Positions 51,840 through 64,000 of a stretch of 64,000 bases of DNA are shown piece after piece. Source of the stretch: Camarhynchus parvulus (Eukaryota; Chordata; Aves; Passeriformes; Thraupidae); assembly GCF_901933205.1 (NCBI RefSeq), contig NC_044573.1, positions 61,681,993 through 61,745,992 on the forward strand, read 5' to 3'. Position 1 is the stretch's first letter; every line of letters begins with the position of its first letter. The position numbers and the translations under genes were made by a program. Under the pieces are notes generated by a model, which had not been told where the DNA came from, ran no database searches, and saw only the letters and a list, made by a program, of their open reading frames with translations.

Positions 51840-54800
51840 ATACAGACAAAAAAACCCCAAATGTGCGTGCACTTTTGTGGGTTTTTTTGTGCACACATAT
51901 TTTCCCAGTGAAAATGGATTTTAAAATGCCTTGATGATGAGTAAGTGTCTATTTCCATGTCTCCATGTAATATGGAGATTTAAAAACTCAGGTAAGGAAA
52001 AGATACATACAAGTTGTGGGTATGGTGATGATAGGTGATCAGACAGGTGGTGCCTTTTGTGGCTCTTAGCCTTGGATTCCATGGTTTGGAAGAAGAAACT
52101 TCTGCACAGAGAGTAAGCTCTTCAAAAATCTACACAACAGTTGGAACAAACAGTTTTACTTCACATTGATATTACACACAAGCTTAATTATGATTATAAT
52201 GGTATTATTATGTTATTATTACTATTACCTCCTGATAGACTTCTGTGATTTTGCATCCTGATTGGTGTATGTCAGCAGTGATCATTACATCTCTATGGAT
52301 GAAGGATAAATTTGGAAGGCAAAATATATAATACATATGTTTTAATTATGTGGATTCATATGAAAGAGTTATGGGTGACACAAACTGTATTTATTTTTAT
52401 CTTGTAAATGTAATCCTCAACAACTAAAATGATGAAATCTGAAAGATTTTCTAAAGAATGCTACCAAATTGACCTTATGAGTCACAAGCTATAGAGATTC
52501 ATTAAAAAAAGACACATTTGAGATCACCAGGTTGTGGTGAAAGGATTCTTTTGCTTGCTGCTTGTAAGTAACATTTGAATCTCACTGGACAAAAATTTCG
52601 CCAATGTACTTTCTGACTGTGTGTCATCTGCCCCTAAAATAAACTGGCCATACATTCCTTTAAACCTTTAACCAGTAGTAGTAAAACTACATGTGAGATG
52701 AAAGAGCTATGCTACTTTAGACAGTAAAATAGCTCAGACTATTACCAGTGTATGACTCACACAAAACTCTGTTATCCTCTCTCCTCTTCACTGAATTTCC
52801 AGAAACCCTAATGGAGTGGGTTATAAAGGCAAGGCAGAGAAGTTCTTAGTGAAAGAAGGGGCCAGTAAATTAAATCTCACTTGAAATAAATGAATATAAG
52901 AGCCCTTCACCTGCCCCATCATCATCTGCTGGAGTGACACATGGGAAACTCAGTGATGAAAAGTAATCCCCTGGGTAGCCAAGTTTTTAGGTGGACTAGT
53001 AGTTGGTGTAATAATATATATTTCTAGTAAAAAAGACTTTTTCTTTCCTGGGGAACCCAATGATGTGTTGCCAATATCTTGAAGGGATTCCACTCAAAAA
53101 AATATGCTCCTAACACTATGATAAATTATTTCAGTAAGGATTTTGATTACTGAGTAAAGGCAAGGTAGCAGGAGGGATTTTCATTTTCTTGCTTAGGCAG
53201 AAATATTTTATTAGAAAAAAATGATTTTCTAAAATTATTAAAAGAAAGAAAGAAGGGACTCAGTAGTTAATAAACAACAAATAAACATTAAATTTAATTT
53301 TTTGTTGTATGACTTGTTCCTGAAAATATCTCTCATATATTTATCTTATACAACAATTGACAGATTGTATGGTTCAAAAGGTTGGATATGTTAAGACAAT
53401 TTTTAGTACAATGTATCAAAATCTCTTTGGTCATAATAGCCAAAATAAAAGTATTCATTTGTCCCATGGTAGTGATCTGAGTCTAGGGAGTGAAACATGT
53501 TCCTTTCTTCCTGCATCATGGCGCTATCACAGCACTACTAAGTAATTTTACGTATTGCGCTCTGCAAGTGAAAACACCCAGTTGTTGCTTCCCTATCAAT
53601 CAGACATTTCAGTGGGTAATTATTATCTGACTTCTCTTTAAGAGCTGGCTGAACTGCTGTTTTGTGGGTCCTGATAATGAATTTTGAGATAAAACTTTTC
53701 CTGTCCTTTCAGATCACAGAAGGGCCACCAGCTCTTGGAATGGTGTTTGCAGCCATGCACACTCACACCCATTCCCACTGCTGAACATCCATCTGCTGCA
53801 CATGCTGCTGCTACTGGTCAGTCACCAATTATTCTGACAGATTTTCAAAATTTAGTTGATTTCTGAGGTTGGATGAACTCTTTCACTCCTGCATCTAGTT
53901 CTTTTAGCCTTCTTTTACAGTAATGAATTAATTCAGTTAAGCAGCAAATTGTAGTCATACGCTTACTGAGAATTATTGTTATTTTATAGCCTAATTAGTG
54001 TAGTAAATTATATTTTGTAATTATACCCTGTTTTGTTTCTATAAGTATGGAGGTCATAATATGTGTAGTCAGATCAGCTGTAGAGTTTAAGCTAATGATT
54101 ATTTAATTGTGAGAACATTTTTTTTTAGTTTTAAGGACAATAGAAACTGGGGATAATGTCTTGTATTGACCCACTTTTCCATCCATTTTATGTTCTGTCT
54201 CTGTAGTTTATTTTTCATTGTTTTGTTGCTCTTTTGCTGAAGATGATTACATTTAATGTTTAAGTTATCTCTGTGATCTCTAAAATCCCATATGGGAATC
54301 CAAAGGTATGAAATAATTGGATAATATGAGGAATTTTATTTACTTACCTGGTTACAGATGAAAAAAATATCACAAGAATTGTTAAGCACGTACATGGGGT
54401 TTTTTACTGTGTTAATGTTCTATTAAACTAGTGTTTTATTACATTATGTAGTGAGGGTTTTTAATGCTCAGATGTAGAAGTTAACATGCATGGTATTTTG
54501 ATAAAAGATGTAGCAAAAACTAATCAACTTTTAAAGTTATCTTTTATTTTATTAGTATAACAAATCGTGCTTTTGCATCCAAATGCATGCTGATAAATAC
54601 ACCAGCATAAAAACATCCACCTCCCTGAAAGAATCTTAGCATACAAATGTGACTTTGATTCAGTTTGGGGAGTAAGATTTTAATTATGCAGTTCTTCAAA
54701 TTCAGCTGACATTTTTGATTGCTATTTCTGTTCTATTCTCTTGATGATTTTGATCGTGATAAGGTTTTAAATTTCATGACTATATAGCACTGGTGAATAT

Positions 54801-55957
54801 GACACTTTATTCTTTTATGAGAAGAATTCGACAAAAAAGAAATGTACTCTGAAATCTCATAACACTGAATTCATCATATATGCTATGTAATCTTTTAAGA
54901 GAAGTTGTTATGATAATGTATGCTGATATAATCACATGAATGGGTGAATCATTCAGAGAGGGTCTATCAGCATAATAGGTATAATATATTTTAAGAATTG
55001 ACAAAAAACTTGTAAGCAAATTCAGAGCTAGGATGGCTTTGCACTGCAGTTCTGTGCATGGGTTTGCGGTAACAATGCTTGCCTAATAGCTTGCTTATCT
55101 AATGCCAGACTGCCTCATATAGTTTGTAATATTTAAACTTCTTGCATTTTCTGCTTCTGAAGACAATAACCTTTACATATAAAAAGCAAAAAGCAAAAAA
55201 AATCATAAAAATAATTAAATAATTACAAAGTTCTAAGTATCTTGAAAATTTTTGATGCTATTATGCCAGCACAGCTGAATAACTACTACAGAGAATGTTC
55301 CAGAAGATATAGTTGATAATGCTCATGCTTTTTTCAGCCATTATGGGATAATTTTAGCTGTTTTTCTAATGCAAAGAAACTATTAATATATATTTTGTAT
55401 ACATTAATTTTTTGTATATATTTTGCATATAATGTTTGTATTTAGTATTTCCCATGTTGATAAAATTTCTTTGCAGACCGTGAAACATAGATTTTTGTTA
55501 ATGTATAATGTATAATAGATTTTTGTTAATGTATAATACAGACAATTTTATTTTTCAGTCACACATTTTGGTTTCAGTCAAGTGAAAATTTTGTGATTTG
55601 AGCTTATGACTCGTATGAACAACAGTGACCTCATGTGACTATTGCTTCAGGCATACATGTGTCAGGCAGTACAAAAGGAACACATATCTTCATGGCAGGA
55701 ATGTAAAAACATTAAATGATGTCCACTGTGTTCACTATAGGTTTGGTGGTTTTTTGGTGTTTTTTGTTTTTTTTTGTCTTAAAGCAATTTAAACTACAAT
55801 ATGTTCATTAAATAACTTCTTGAGAAAGGAGCTTGATGAATGCAGCCATGAATTTGGCCAACAAACTCTTATACATAGTTAAGATTTATCAAATACGTGC
55901 TCAAGATTTTCTGATTTCTTCCCTGATAACTTTGGTTATTATTAGCTAGTGAGCAAA
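51840..55957. other. 5' flank block, unrecognised
   Basis: AT-rich with no recognised gene. It includes short (ATT)n-like runs near 52195-52230, a local tandem duplication at 55488-55540 and a T/G-only tract at 55742-55775. Confidence 0.45.
55488..55540 (+). repeat. Short tandem duplication
   Basis: ATAGATTTTTGTTAATGTAT occurs twice, separated by AATGTATA-type sequence. The copies are identical over about 22 bp. Confidence 0.75.
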
Positions 55958-55960
55958 AAG

Positions 55961-56164
55961 TCTCTCCTCTCCTCTCCTCTCCTCTCCTCTCCTCTCCTCT
56001 CCTCTCCTCTCCTCTCCTCTCCTCTCCTCTCCTCTCCTCTCCTCTCCTCTCCTCTCCTCTCCTCTCCTCTCCTCTCCTCTCCTCTCCTCTCCTCTCCTCT
56101 CCTCTCCTCTCCTCTCCTCTCCTCTCCTCTCCTCTCCTCTCCTCTCCTCTCCTCTCCTCCTTTT
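55961..56164 (+). repeat. (CTCCT)n pentanucleotide array
   Basis: About 200 bp of essentially perfect CTCCT units, roughly 40 copies, entirely pyrimidine on the plus strand and purine on the minus. The purity implies a young, unstable array. Neither strand contains a stop codon in it, so both carry artefactual open frames (repeating LLSSP and RRGEE). Mirror-symmetric polypurine tracts of this kind can form triplex (H-DNA). Confidence 0.98.
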
Positions 56165-57159
56165 ATGATGCCTTTATTCATGATGTAGGAGTATGTGTGT
56201 TTAACTATTTTTTTTGAGAGGATGTTGCATTAAACAACATCCTAGCATATTGATTCTTTTCCACAATTGATGTCAAAAAAAGTTATTAGTTAGGGAAGCT
56301 TTCAGACAATACTGCCTGTTTCAGAATAAAGTCTCAGAGTCATTCCACACACCATGTCTAAACAGAATTAATATTTTAGCATGACAAGCACAACAAAGTA
56401 GATGCCAAGGTCTTCCTTGCATCAGCTGGCACAGAAGTCATGTTTAATTCACATCTAATGTCCTGCTTATTTCACCATTAATGGCCACAAAGAAGTAATT
56501 CTGTGGTTTAGATTGGGAGTTTTTTGTGTTGGTGGATTTTTACATCTACTTTAACTGTACTGTATAGACCATAGGATGGATGAATTGATGGATACACAGT
56601 ATGTGAATCTGTATATCTACAGAAAATGACTATGGACAGTGCAGAAACCAGAGATTCACCATTTGTGGTATAAATGCACCTGAACTGTCCTAATGGAGAA
56701 TGAGTGAAGTTTGACACGACTGATCAGCTCATACATCTTCTGTAACCATTTCTTCAGAAGCCTAGGAATTAATAGAGAAAAAAAAAAAAGTAAAAAGCTA
56801 CTCCATAAGAAACCAGCTCTAATTAAGAAGCTCTAACCAACTTCACCGTTTTGCAGACACTCAGACTAATAAGGTGCTAGTTGGATTTATCTGTAGCAAC
56901 ATCCTTAGCTGTTTTGGTTCCAGGAAGAAGTATCAGCTTGGGAACTGCACTATGCAGAGGGCAGACTACTTCTGGGCCTGAAGTATTTCTATTTAAAAAT
57001 ACATCCAATAAGCTGGAATACAAAGAAGAATAGCTGGCTTGTGGAAGAGCAAGAAACAGTACTTGTGACCTCTGCCCTGAGGGGCTTTCTTTATGATGGG
57101 CTTTCCAACACAGTTCCGCTGCCAAAAAGACCTTGACTAATTGGAATAAATTCAGCTGA

Positions 57160-57470
57160 GAACCATGGTGATGATTAAAGACTGGAGCACATGACATATG
57201 AGAGGAGATTGAGAGAACGGTGTTCTGAATGGGGTTCTTAGTCTTTCAACATCTAATGAGAGTGTGCAGAAAACAAAGGAGCCAGACTGTTCTTGGAAGA
57301 CAGTGGTGAAAGGACAAGTCCCCAGTTACAGCAGGGAAAACTCAATAGGTAATAGAAAGAACAACACCAGAGTGAGTGCAATCAAACACTGGAATGGGTT
57401 TCCCAGAGAGGCCATGAAATCTTGCCCTGAACCACCTTCTCTAAAGCTGCTCCTACTTTGAGAAAAGATG
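57160..57470 (+). mobile_element. CR1 LINE fragment, rearranged
   Basis: The text begins with ACCATGGTGATGATTAAAGA and GGAGCACATGACATATGAGA, which corresponds to the CR1 ORF2 region after the reverse transcriptase. Later CACTGGAATGGGTTTCCCAG and AGAGGCCATGAAATC match the module nearer the 3' end. The middle is diverged or deleted, and the ATTCTGTG tail is missing, so it is an internally damaged, 3'-truncated copy in plus orientation. Confidence 0.8.
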
Positions 57471-59120
57471 GCCTCCGGAGGTAGAGAACAAAATGCAGGG
57501 CTGTTTTAATTGTATGTAACAGATTACAAGTTCACAAATTTTTTGAAGATTTTGATCAGCTCCATAAAACTACTGGATTTGGAAAGAACATTACTGAAAC
57601 TGATGAGTTTAATAGTTTCAGTTTACCAGAAATAAACTTTCTGCTTTAAAAGGAGACGTCTGAGTAAATGACAGTCCCAAATCCTCAAGACAAAGCACTC
57701 ATTTCCACTCAGTTCAAAACCAGAAGGACATCTCTCACTATTTTCTTGAATAGATAGATACATGCATGCATATGTGTGCATGAAGACAGAGAGAAAAAGA
57801 GAGGGAAGCAAATAGGAAATTAAAGAGGGAAGTGGAAAGTATAATGTCCACACTGTAAATCTATTTAAAAGGAAAGTTATAAAATCCATACTCTGACTGA
57901 AAAAGACTTAGGAATGTGAACAAGAAAACTTTATGGTGATTTAATTTTTCTCATATTCAAGATAACATGATGATTGCATTCATATTAATAGAATATTGTA
58001 AAAATGCTTCATTCCATCAATAGATCATCTTCAGAATTAGAACTAGCAGGCTGATCTTTATTTTATGGGTAGTTAGTGAGGAAATAAAAATATGTATTTA
58101 TTAGAAATGAGAAAAACTATCTCCATACCTAAATTCTGCAGCAAGCTGTTTCCTCTGCTCCAACCCAAGTGAATTCTTATTCATTTTTATTCAAACTCTC
58201 TAATTTTAAGATTCTCACAGTATTTATCTAGAAAGTGCTTCTTTTAACAACACTCACAAAAGCTGTTGTGAGGCAGTGGCCTAGATTATGCATCTGCTTT
58301 GGCAGACAGCTATGAGCTGCTGAATTCCAGCTGCAGAAGGAAAAATGCAAGTTGCCAAAAATATTAACCTGTCTTTTTGGCCAAAAAACATAATGAAATT
58401 TGTTTTAGATGAATGCTTCCTTTTCTTTTCTTTCTCTGCTTCTTGATCTAATGCTCTTAAGCTGGGAGGGAAAATTGTGTGAGAATGACTGCGGAAAAAA
58501 AGGAATAATGTTCCTTTTTTTGTTCTTTCTGAGTCACAGTACAAATCAGCCAAATCTGGCTACCATTGTTCTCCTAAATCACGAGATTTTGGTCTAACAA
58601 GGATTTCTGTAAATAAATGGAATTTCACCTTAATTAAGCATCTGTTTCATTCCTAATATGTGAGAAGTTACACAAGCAAAAAGCCTTTTCTAGACCACAG
58701 TTTTCTGCAGATTTTTTAGGTTTTTGTCGTCAGCTCAAAACCGTTTCTATATTTAGTACAACCTTTGCAGCAAGAAAGCCAACTGAATTCCAAGATAACT
58801 GATATCAGTATGCCTTGTTCTTTTAAGTGGTGAAATCTTCTGCCCACCAACTTTTCCATTTCAAAGCAGAGTTAATAGTCAGGTGCTTTAGTTCAGAAGG
58901 GTTCTACCTGATGATTAAGAGAAGCAGGATTTCACCCTGTGTCTTCCTACAAAAGAGCTCCTACATACATCTACTCGTTGCTGGATTGCCCTTCAAATGT
59001 AAGAAGCAAGTCTAAGAATAAATGCATAAAAGATATTTCTCTGAGAGAACATAGCTCTTATGTCCATAACCATCCATCCACTGCAAGACTGTAGGTCTTT
59101 TCTAGATGTGAAACATTTAG

Positions 59121-59231
59121 AAATAAAATAAAATAAAATAAAATAAAATAAAATAAAATAAAATAAAATAAAATAAAATAAAATAAAATAAAATAAAATA
59201 AAACAAAATAACATGAAATAAAATAAAATAT
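59121..59231 (+). repeat. (AAAAT)n pentanucleotide array
   Basis: About 22 units of AAATA, perfect over the first 80 bp, with substitutions (AAACA, ACATG) towards the right end. Confidence 0.95.
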
Positions 59232-59351
59232 ATAGGCAATGAGGCATATCTAAGCAGGCTAACAGGGCAAAGGAATTGATCTCACCTAGGCTTCCTCTGT
59301 CTTTCCCATGGAAGATTGGATCTGATTGTCTTTGAATAGCCCTTCTTGACT

Positions 59352-59384
59352 GGGCTATTCTGTGATTCTATGATCCTGTGACTT
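59352..59384 (+). mobile_element. CR1 LINE terminal tail
   Basis: GGGCTATTCTGTGATTCTAT followed by GATCCTGTGAC is the repeated 3' terminus of avian CR1. Very little body precedes it, so it is a very short insertion or an eroded copy. Confidence 0.65.
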
Positions 59385-60299
59385 CAAGTTATCCCTTAAA
59401 AACTGCAAGGATGCTTTTTTCACAATGAAGTCAATTGCAAAAACTTTTTGACTTCAAAAGAAATACAGCAAGGCTGGAAATTTATAAAAATACATTTCCA
59501 GACAGAATAGAATGTAAATATAGATAATGAGTTGGAACTTCTTCAGCTGCAGCTTTATCCTTGAGAACAACTGATTCCTTTTGAAAGTCTTTGTAGCTGA
59601 ACATGAAAATTCTTGCAACAGTAGAGCAAGTTGACATCACACAAGCGTAAATAATGACTTGTGCACCAAAGAAAGAAAGCATCTTCTGTTTGTTTTAGTT
59701 CTGGAACAGGGGGGAAAAAGGGACAATCGTTTTGGCTAAGTGCATTATGAATTAAAGTTTATTTTCTTATATACTTATATGCATTTTTTGTTTATATAGC
59801 ATTTTTTACTTGCAATTGCTTCTTTGATCCATAAAATTATCTGAAGAAAAATTGACCATACTCTTAGGACAGTATGCAAAAGTTATTTAAGAGATGGATT
59901 GATGCTAGCAGTGAATAATTTGTTTCCATATTAAGAATATAGAAACCCTGAATATAGATAATCCCTAATTTTCCTTTTTTCCTTTCAGTTTCACGGTTAA
60001 AAAAAAAGCAAGTAACTGCTGAGAGAAATATATATGAATGAATCATGCTATATGTGCTTACAAGTGAAAGAAAATGCCATAGCATCAACCTGAGCTTATC
60101 TAAAGTAGGAGCATAGAATTTAAAATACTGGGACAATTTGTCCATCAAGTCCTATAAAGTATGTCTGGCTGAGTCCAGAAGCTGAAACATTACCAAAAGA
60201 GGTATGTAGAGACAGGGGATATTCAAACAAGCATTGCTTTCCTTGTTGCTGCCTATGCACTTTTTATTTTAATTTTAGTTTTTTTTAATTCTGGTGACT

Positions 60300-60760
60300 G
60301 GATATTGCCACTTAGTATACTGTCACTATATGACACGAAAGAACACAAGCACACCACTGTTCTCAAGGTGAAGGAAAAAAGGGAAGTTTATTTTCTGACT
60401 CCAACATTTATAGTTTTCCAAAAGTGACAGCGGATTGGAGTGTGACAGTGACACCTCTCTAATGACACTGGTCAAACCAACAGTCCAACTCTCTCCTCCT
60501 CCATAAAGGAATGCAAAACAATGAGTTATTTACAGAAAGTCTGTGAGAAAGTTCACTACAACAATGTCAACATCAGAAGGCTTAGAAAATCTTAAAAAAC
60601 CAGGGTGACAGTATACTACAATAATCAGATGCTGAAGAAGCCAGCTACTTTCACAGGCAGCAACCATATCAACCAATCTTTTCCTGGATTGGGAGATACT
60701 TCCACAATATACAAGTAATTCCATGGATTTTTTTTTTCCTGTATTATAAGGCCAGTTAAG
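60300..60760 (-). mobile_element. Probable endogenous-retrovirus LTR (minus orientation)
   Basis: Read on the minus strand there is a CCAAT box (60434-60438), then TATAAA (60407-60412) about 21 bp further on, then AATAAA (60387-60392) 14 bp after that. This order and spacing is that of a compact retroviral LTR, where the polyadenylation signal follows closely on the TATA box. The flanking text resembles passerine LTR sequence I have seen, but I cannot name the family. The ends are estimated. No internal viral genes were found, so a solo LTR is most likely. An alternative is a chance alignment of motifs. Confidence 0.5.
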
Positions 60761-60769
60761 CCATCCAAT

Positions 60770-63700
60770 AAAATCTTAAACTTTAGAAATATGAATTTGG
60801 TTGTGTTAAGACAGTTAATATGAAAAGGAAATTCTGTATCTTCAACATGACTGAAGTCACAATACCGGTCTATGAGGAAATTGGGTTTTTATTCTCATTA
60901 AAAAGCTATCACCTGATAATACAATTTAGCCGTAATAGTCTTTTGGAGTGTTTCTAGATCCAGTCTTGCAAGAGTCTGAACATGGGGTGTGGTTAAAATT
61001 GTTATCAAGGCTGCATAGAAGACATCAGAAAAGTTTGTAAATGACAAGAGTGGCTCAGGAATCCATATAATTAATGTCCACTTCAGTGAAAAGAAAAACT
61101 CTTCCATCGAAGGCTGACTTTGATTCCTAAGACTATTTATAATAAAAGTCTGAGTTGATGCTGAAGACAATAATATAATTTTAAATACCAGTCAAAGAAC
61201 ATGTCATGACAATTTTTCATACAATATTACAGTACCTTTTGTTGAAGGAAACCTCTACATACAGAGAAAAACACTTGTTTTCACTTAGATTCTTGGTGTA
61301 ATTGAACAGTTTTCTCACTAATTTTCAGACAGTTCAAATATGCCTTGGGAAAAGAAGAATAAAAATTTTCAAAGAAGTGACTCTCCATGTCATTGTTTTG
61401 GAAGATGTCCTGTTAATGTACATTATTGTTAGTCTTAATCAAGTACATGTGTCTCAGACATAGATGCTGAATATATCAAGGGTATTGATGAATTTAAGTC
61501 AAATGTCTACCATGAAGGTCCAGGTTCATGACTTCAAAGAGGAAACTGTCCCCAGCAACCTGTGGGATCATGTTCTGAGGCAGTTCTTATTAATTTACTT
61601 ATATTTGCTTTGTATAAATGAAACTTGGCCTAGATGCTTGAGTCTGGAAACAGGACCAATAAAACCTTACGCTTGCAGGGTATTCCTTTTCATTTTTTGT
61701 TTTATAATTTTAGCTAGGTTTGTAAGCCTACTAAATAAAAGTGCATAACAATAAGTGCATAACAGTCCAATTTCTGAGAAGTTATTGTCACAGAGTGTGA
61801 GCCAAATCCAGACTTTTGTTCAAGTCCTTCATTAGTAAAGATCACTGAATTGCATCAAGATGACTGGAAAGTTTATATCCATGATAGCCCTGTTTTACCA
61901 ACCAATTATTTTTACAAGTGTCTGTGTTACAACATGTATTAATGTAATTAAGAGATAATGTGAATCAAACAGGACAGTCACATGATAATAATCTCTTATC
62001 TCTATATGAATCTAAGGCATTAGATTAAAAAAAAATAGTAAAGGCACCCTAAACCATTAATTTTCAAAGAGATATTTCTTGATATGTGGTTCTTGTTATT
62101 TGGCCCTAATAAATTCTACTGCACCAATGTTTTTATGTAAGTCTGATCGCAAGCAACACCTAGGATAATTTGATGCTTGAAAAGTAAGGAGTTAAACTGC
62201 ACTGTTTTGCTTAGGGAAAAAAAAAAGAGAAAATGTTTGGTTTGAGTGAACTCTAAGTTCTCATTTTTTTTTCAAAATGCTATTTCCCATTTTTTCCCTA
62301 GTTTTCTTTCTTTCAGAAATTATGCACTTGGGTCATTTCTGCCTAATAAGTTGGTTATAATTGAGCTTCGTCTCACTGATCCTGAACTCACCAGGCTCTG
62401 ACATACTGAAATTTTCTATGGCAGACACTATCATAATTTAATCTTTTCACTAAATAGCCCTCTTTAAACCTCAATGTTACTCTATTATTATTTCTACCAT
62501 GTGAGTTGCATTTGATTTGGATTCTGCTTTGCAGCATCCAAAAGTACAGTGAGAAGATAATTGCTGCTTAAAGTTAAGGTATGTAATGATAAGTAGCAGG
62601 TCAACCAAACAGTTGACAGGAGGTGTTTGCTCCTGGTTTGGTTTGTTTTTCCCCAATTTCAAATATGTAACTATAGTGCAACTGCCATCATAAATTTCTC
62701 ATGTTCCAGAATAAAATGGGTTCTTTTTCTTGGTCACATGCTGAGCCTTTTGGGACCCAGCTCTCAGGATCGTTAGATAGCTTCTAATTTCCAGCCTGAA
62801 TTAATTCCTCACCAATGTACACTAATTTGTTTTATGTCAGTTCTGTCCTTCATTGTAAATCACTTTTACTTCTTTCTTGTATTTACCCTGTGAGTGAACA
62901 ATTAACTCTCTTCTCAACTCTTGATTTTAATGGCATTTATTCTTAATTTATATCTGGAAAAGAAAGATCTCCTGTAAAGTCTTTCAGGAATTTTGCCCTT
63001 ATTTTATTAACAGTACAGAGTTCTCTAGAGTGATGGTAGATAACAGCTGTAAAACATTTTAAATCACCTTCCCCAAAAGAGTTTGACTCATATTGATTCT
63101 TTTGTCTCTTTTTGTTCTACTTATTACTCTATATTGTCCCATGGCTTTAGAAATCCCTGTGAATCCTCTTACTTGCCTTTATTTATACCTTTTCTGATCA
63201 GTTTGTAGCACCTGTGTTCCATCACATTCACATCACATTCAGCTTTATGTGAAGAACTGGTAGCAGGGTGTTACAATTAAACAAGTAATGTCACTTCATG
63301 AAGAGTTAGTAAATAGCTTAATTCTCATTAAATGGGTTTTTAATGAAGAAAAAAAAGAGAATAGAATAAAAATAATTTAAAAATAAGTTAAAAATAGAAT
63401 AAGGATAAGAATAAGAATAAGAATAAGAATAAGAATAAGAATAAGAATAAGAATAAGAATAAGAATAAGAATAATTAAAATTAAATTAAAAAATAAATAT
63501 AAGAATAAAAAAAAACGTGAGGCAATCAGCTAAGTCCAGGTTTTCTCCCTGTAGATGGAGAATACACAGAGGCAGGTAAAGTGTGGAATGAGGACAATCA
63601 GATTAATAAGAGAAGAAAGGTGACATTATGGGACTAACTCCAATGCAGAATGAGAGTTGCTACACAGATGGTGTTATTCTGCATTTGCTCAGCTTGCAGG

Positions 63701-64000
63701 TACACTGTAGCTCCTAATTACTCCTTGCACAAAATTCCTTCCAGGCTGTTCTCCTAGGGAGGACTTTCAAAGACACTTTCAGGGGGACTTTAATGTGTAA
63801 ATCCCTTGACTGTTTTTGAAGATTCAAAACACAATATGTGGCAAGAAGTTTTGGAATGGAAGTCTTCTAAAAAAATATATTTCTTAAAATTCCTTTTTTT
63901 TTATTTGTGATTATTCTTGTGTAGTCTCACAGATTTGTGTAACTACTTGACATAGTTATGCAAAATGTGTATTTCCTTCTATTTTTTAAAGTTTTCTTTA
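60770..64000. other. 5' flank distal block
   Basis: AT-rich DNA with no recognised gene. It holds the AATAAG array and its A-rich surroundings at 63.34-63.52 kb. Confidence 0.45.
63399..63475 (+). repeat. (AATAAG)n hexanucleotide array
   Basis: About 12 units of GAATAA, nearly perfect, inside a wider A-rich region (63343-63516) with decayed AATA/AAATA units on both sides. Confidence 0.95.

Larger units (their letters stand above)
56170..60290. other. 5' flank block with CR1 pieces and AAAAT array
   Basis: AT-rich DNA. The recognised contents are a CR1 fragment at 57.16-57.47 kb, the AAAAT array at 59.12 kb and a CR1 tail at 59.36 kb. The rest shows nothing identifiable. Confidence 0.45.
33260..64000. 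other. 5' flanking / intergenic region upstream of NKAIN2
   Basis: No exon of a known protein was recognised on either strand. The open frames present are short, or are produced by simple repeats. In mammals the neighbour upstream of NKAIN2 is TRDN, in head-to-head orientation and well over 100 kb away, so its absence here fits. The plus strand has T>A and G>C, the reverse of the intron side. Confidence 0.55.

Noticed and set aside
55942..56188. 79-codon frames on both strands over the CTCCT array
   Set aside because: Both are translations of a simple repeat (LLSSP and RRGEE periods) without gene context.
33260..64000. First exons of TRDN or another neighbour
   Set aside because: TRDN is the expected upstream neighbour but is normally much further away, and no matching coding segment was seen.

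Overview
This is vertebrate nuclear DNA, most likely from a bird and probably a songbird. The evidence is the set of interspersed repeats: several CR1 LINE fragments with the avian ATTCTGTG-type 3' tail, and a near-complete ERVL-type LTR of a kind abundant in passerine genomes. Species cannot be given. Most of the window is AT-rich, gene-poor sequence with one strong CpG island at about 31.83-33.25 kb.

The only gene I can support is on the minus strand. The CpG island contains its first coding exon, with the ATG at 32178 and a GT splice donor directly after 32125. It encodes MGYCSGRCTLVAVCGAQL, the N-terminus of the NKAIN family (Na+/K+-ATPase-interacting membrane proteins). NKAIN2 is the best fit. 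Everything left of the donor (1-32124) is then the start of a very long first intron. Everything right of the island (33.26-64 kb) is 5' flanking, apparently intergenic DNA.

The intron half holds a CR1 reverse-transcriptase remnant (about 19.9-20.5 kb, minus), a CR1 3' end (17.6-17.9 kb, plus), a CR1 tail (12.8 kb, minus), an ERVL-type solo LTR (10.73-11.64 kb, plus) and TA-rich microsatellites. The upstream half holds four long pentanucleotide arrays and one hexanucleotide array: CCCTG/CCCAG at 38.6 kb, ATCAT at 43.0 kb, CTCCT at 56.0 kb, AAAAT at 59.1 kb and AATAAG at 63.4 kb. It also has more CR1 scraps, a 57-bp tandem duplication, a small secondary CpG cluster at 38.4-38.9 kb, and a probable second LTR on the minus strand near 60.4 kb with CCAAT, TATAAA and AATAAA in LTR order.

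I found no undescribed protein system. All long open frames lie in GC-rich or simple-repeat DNA, or are no longer than chance allows. The most interesting non-standard signal is an upward jump in nucleotide strand skew at the CpG island. In hand counts of 720 bases per side, the plus strand has C>G and A>T on the left, and G>C and T>A on the right. This pattern suggests divergent germline transcription, a replication-initiation zone at the island, or both. It would imply an unannotated rightward transcript from the NKAIN2 promoter.
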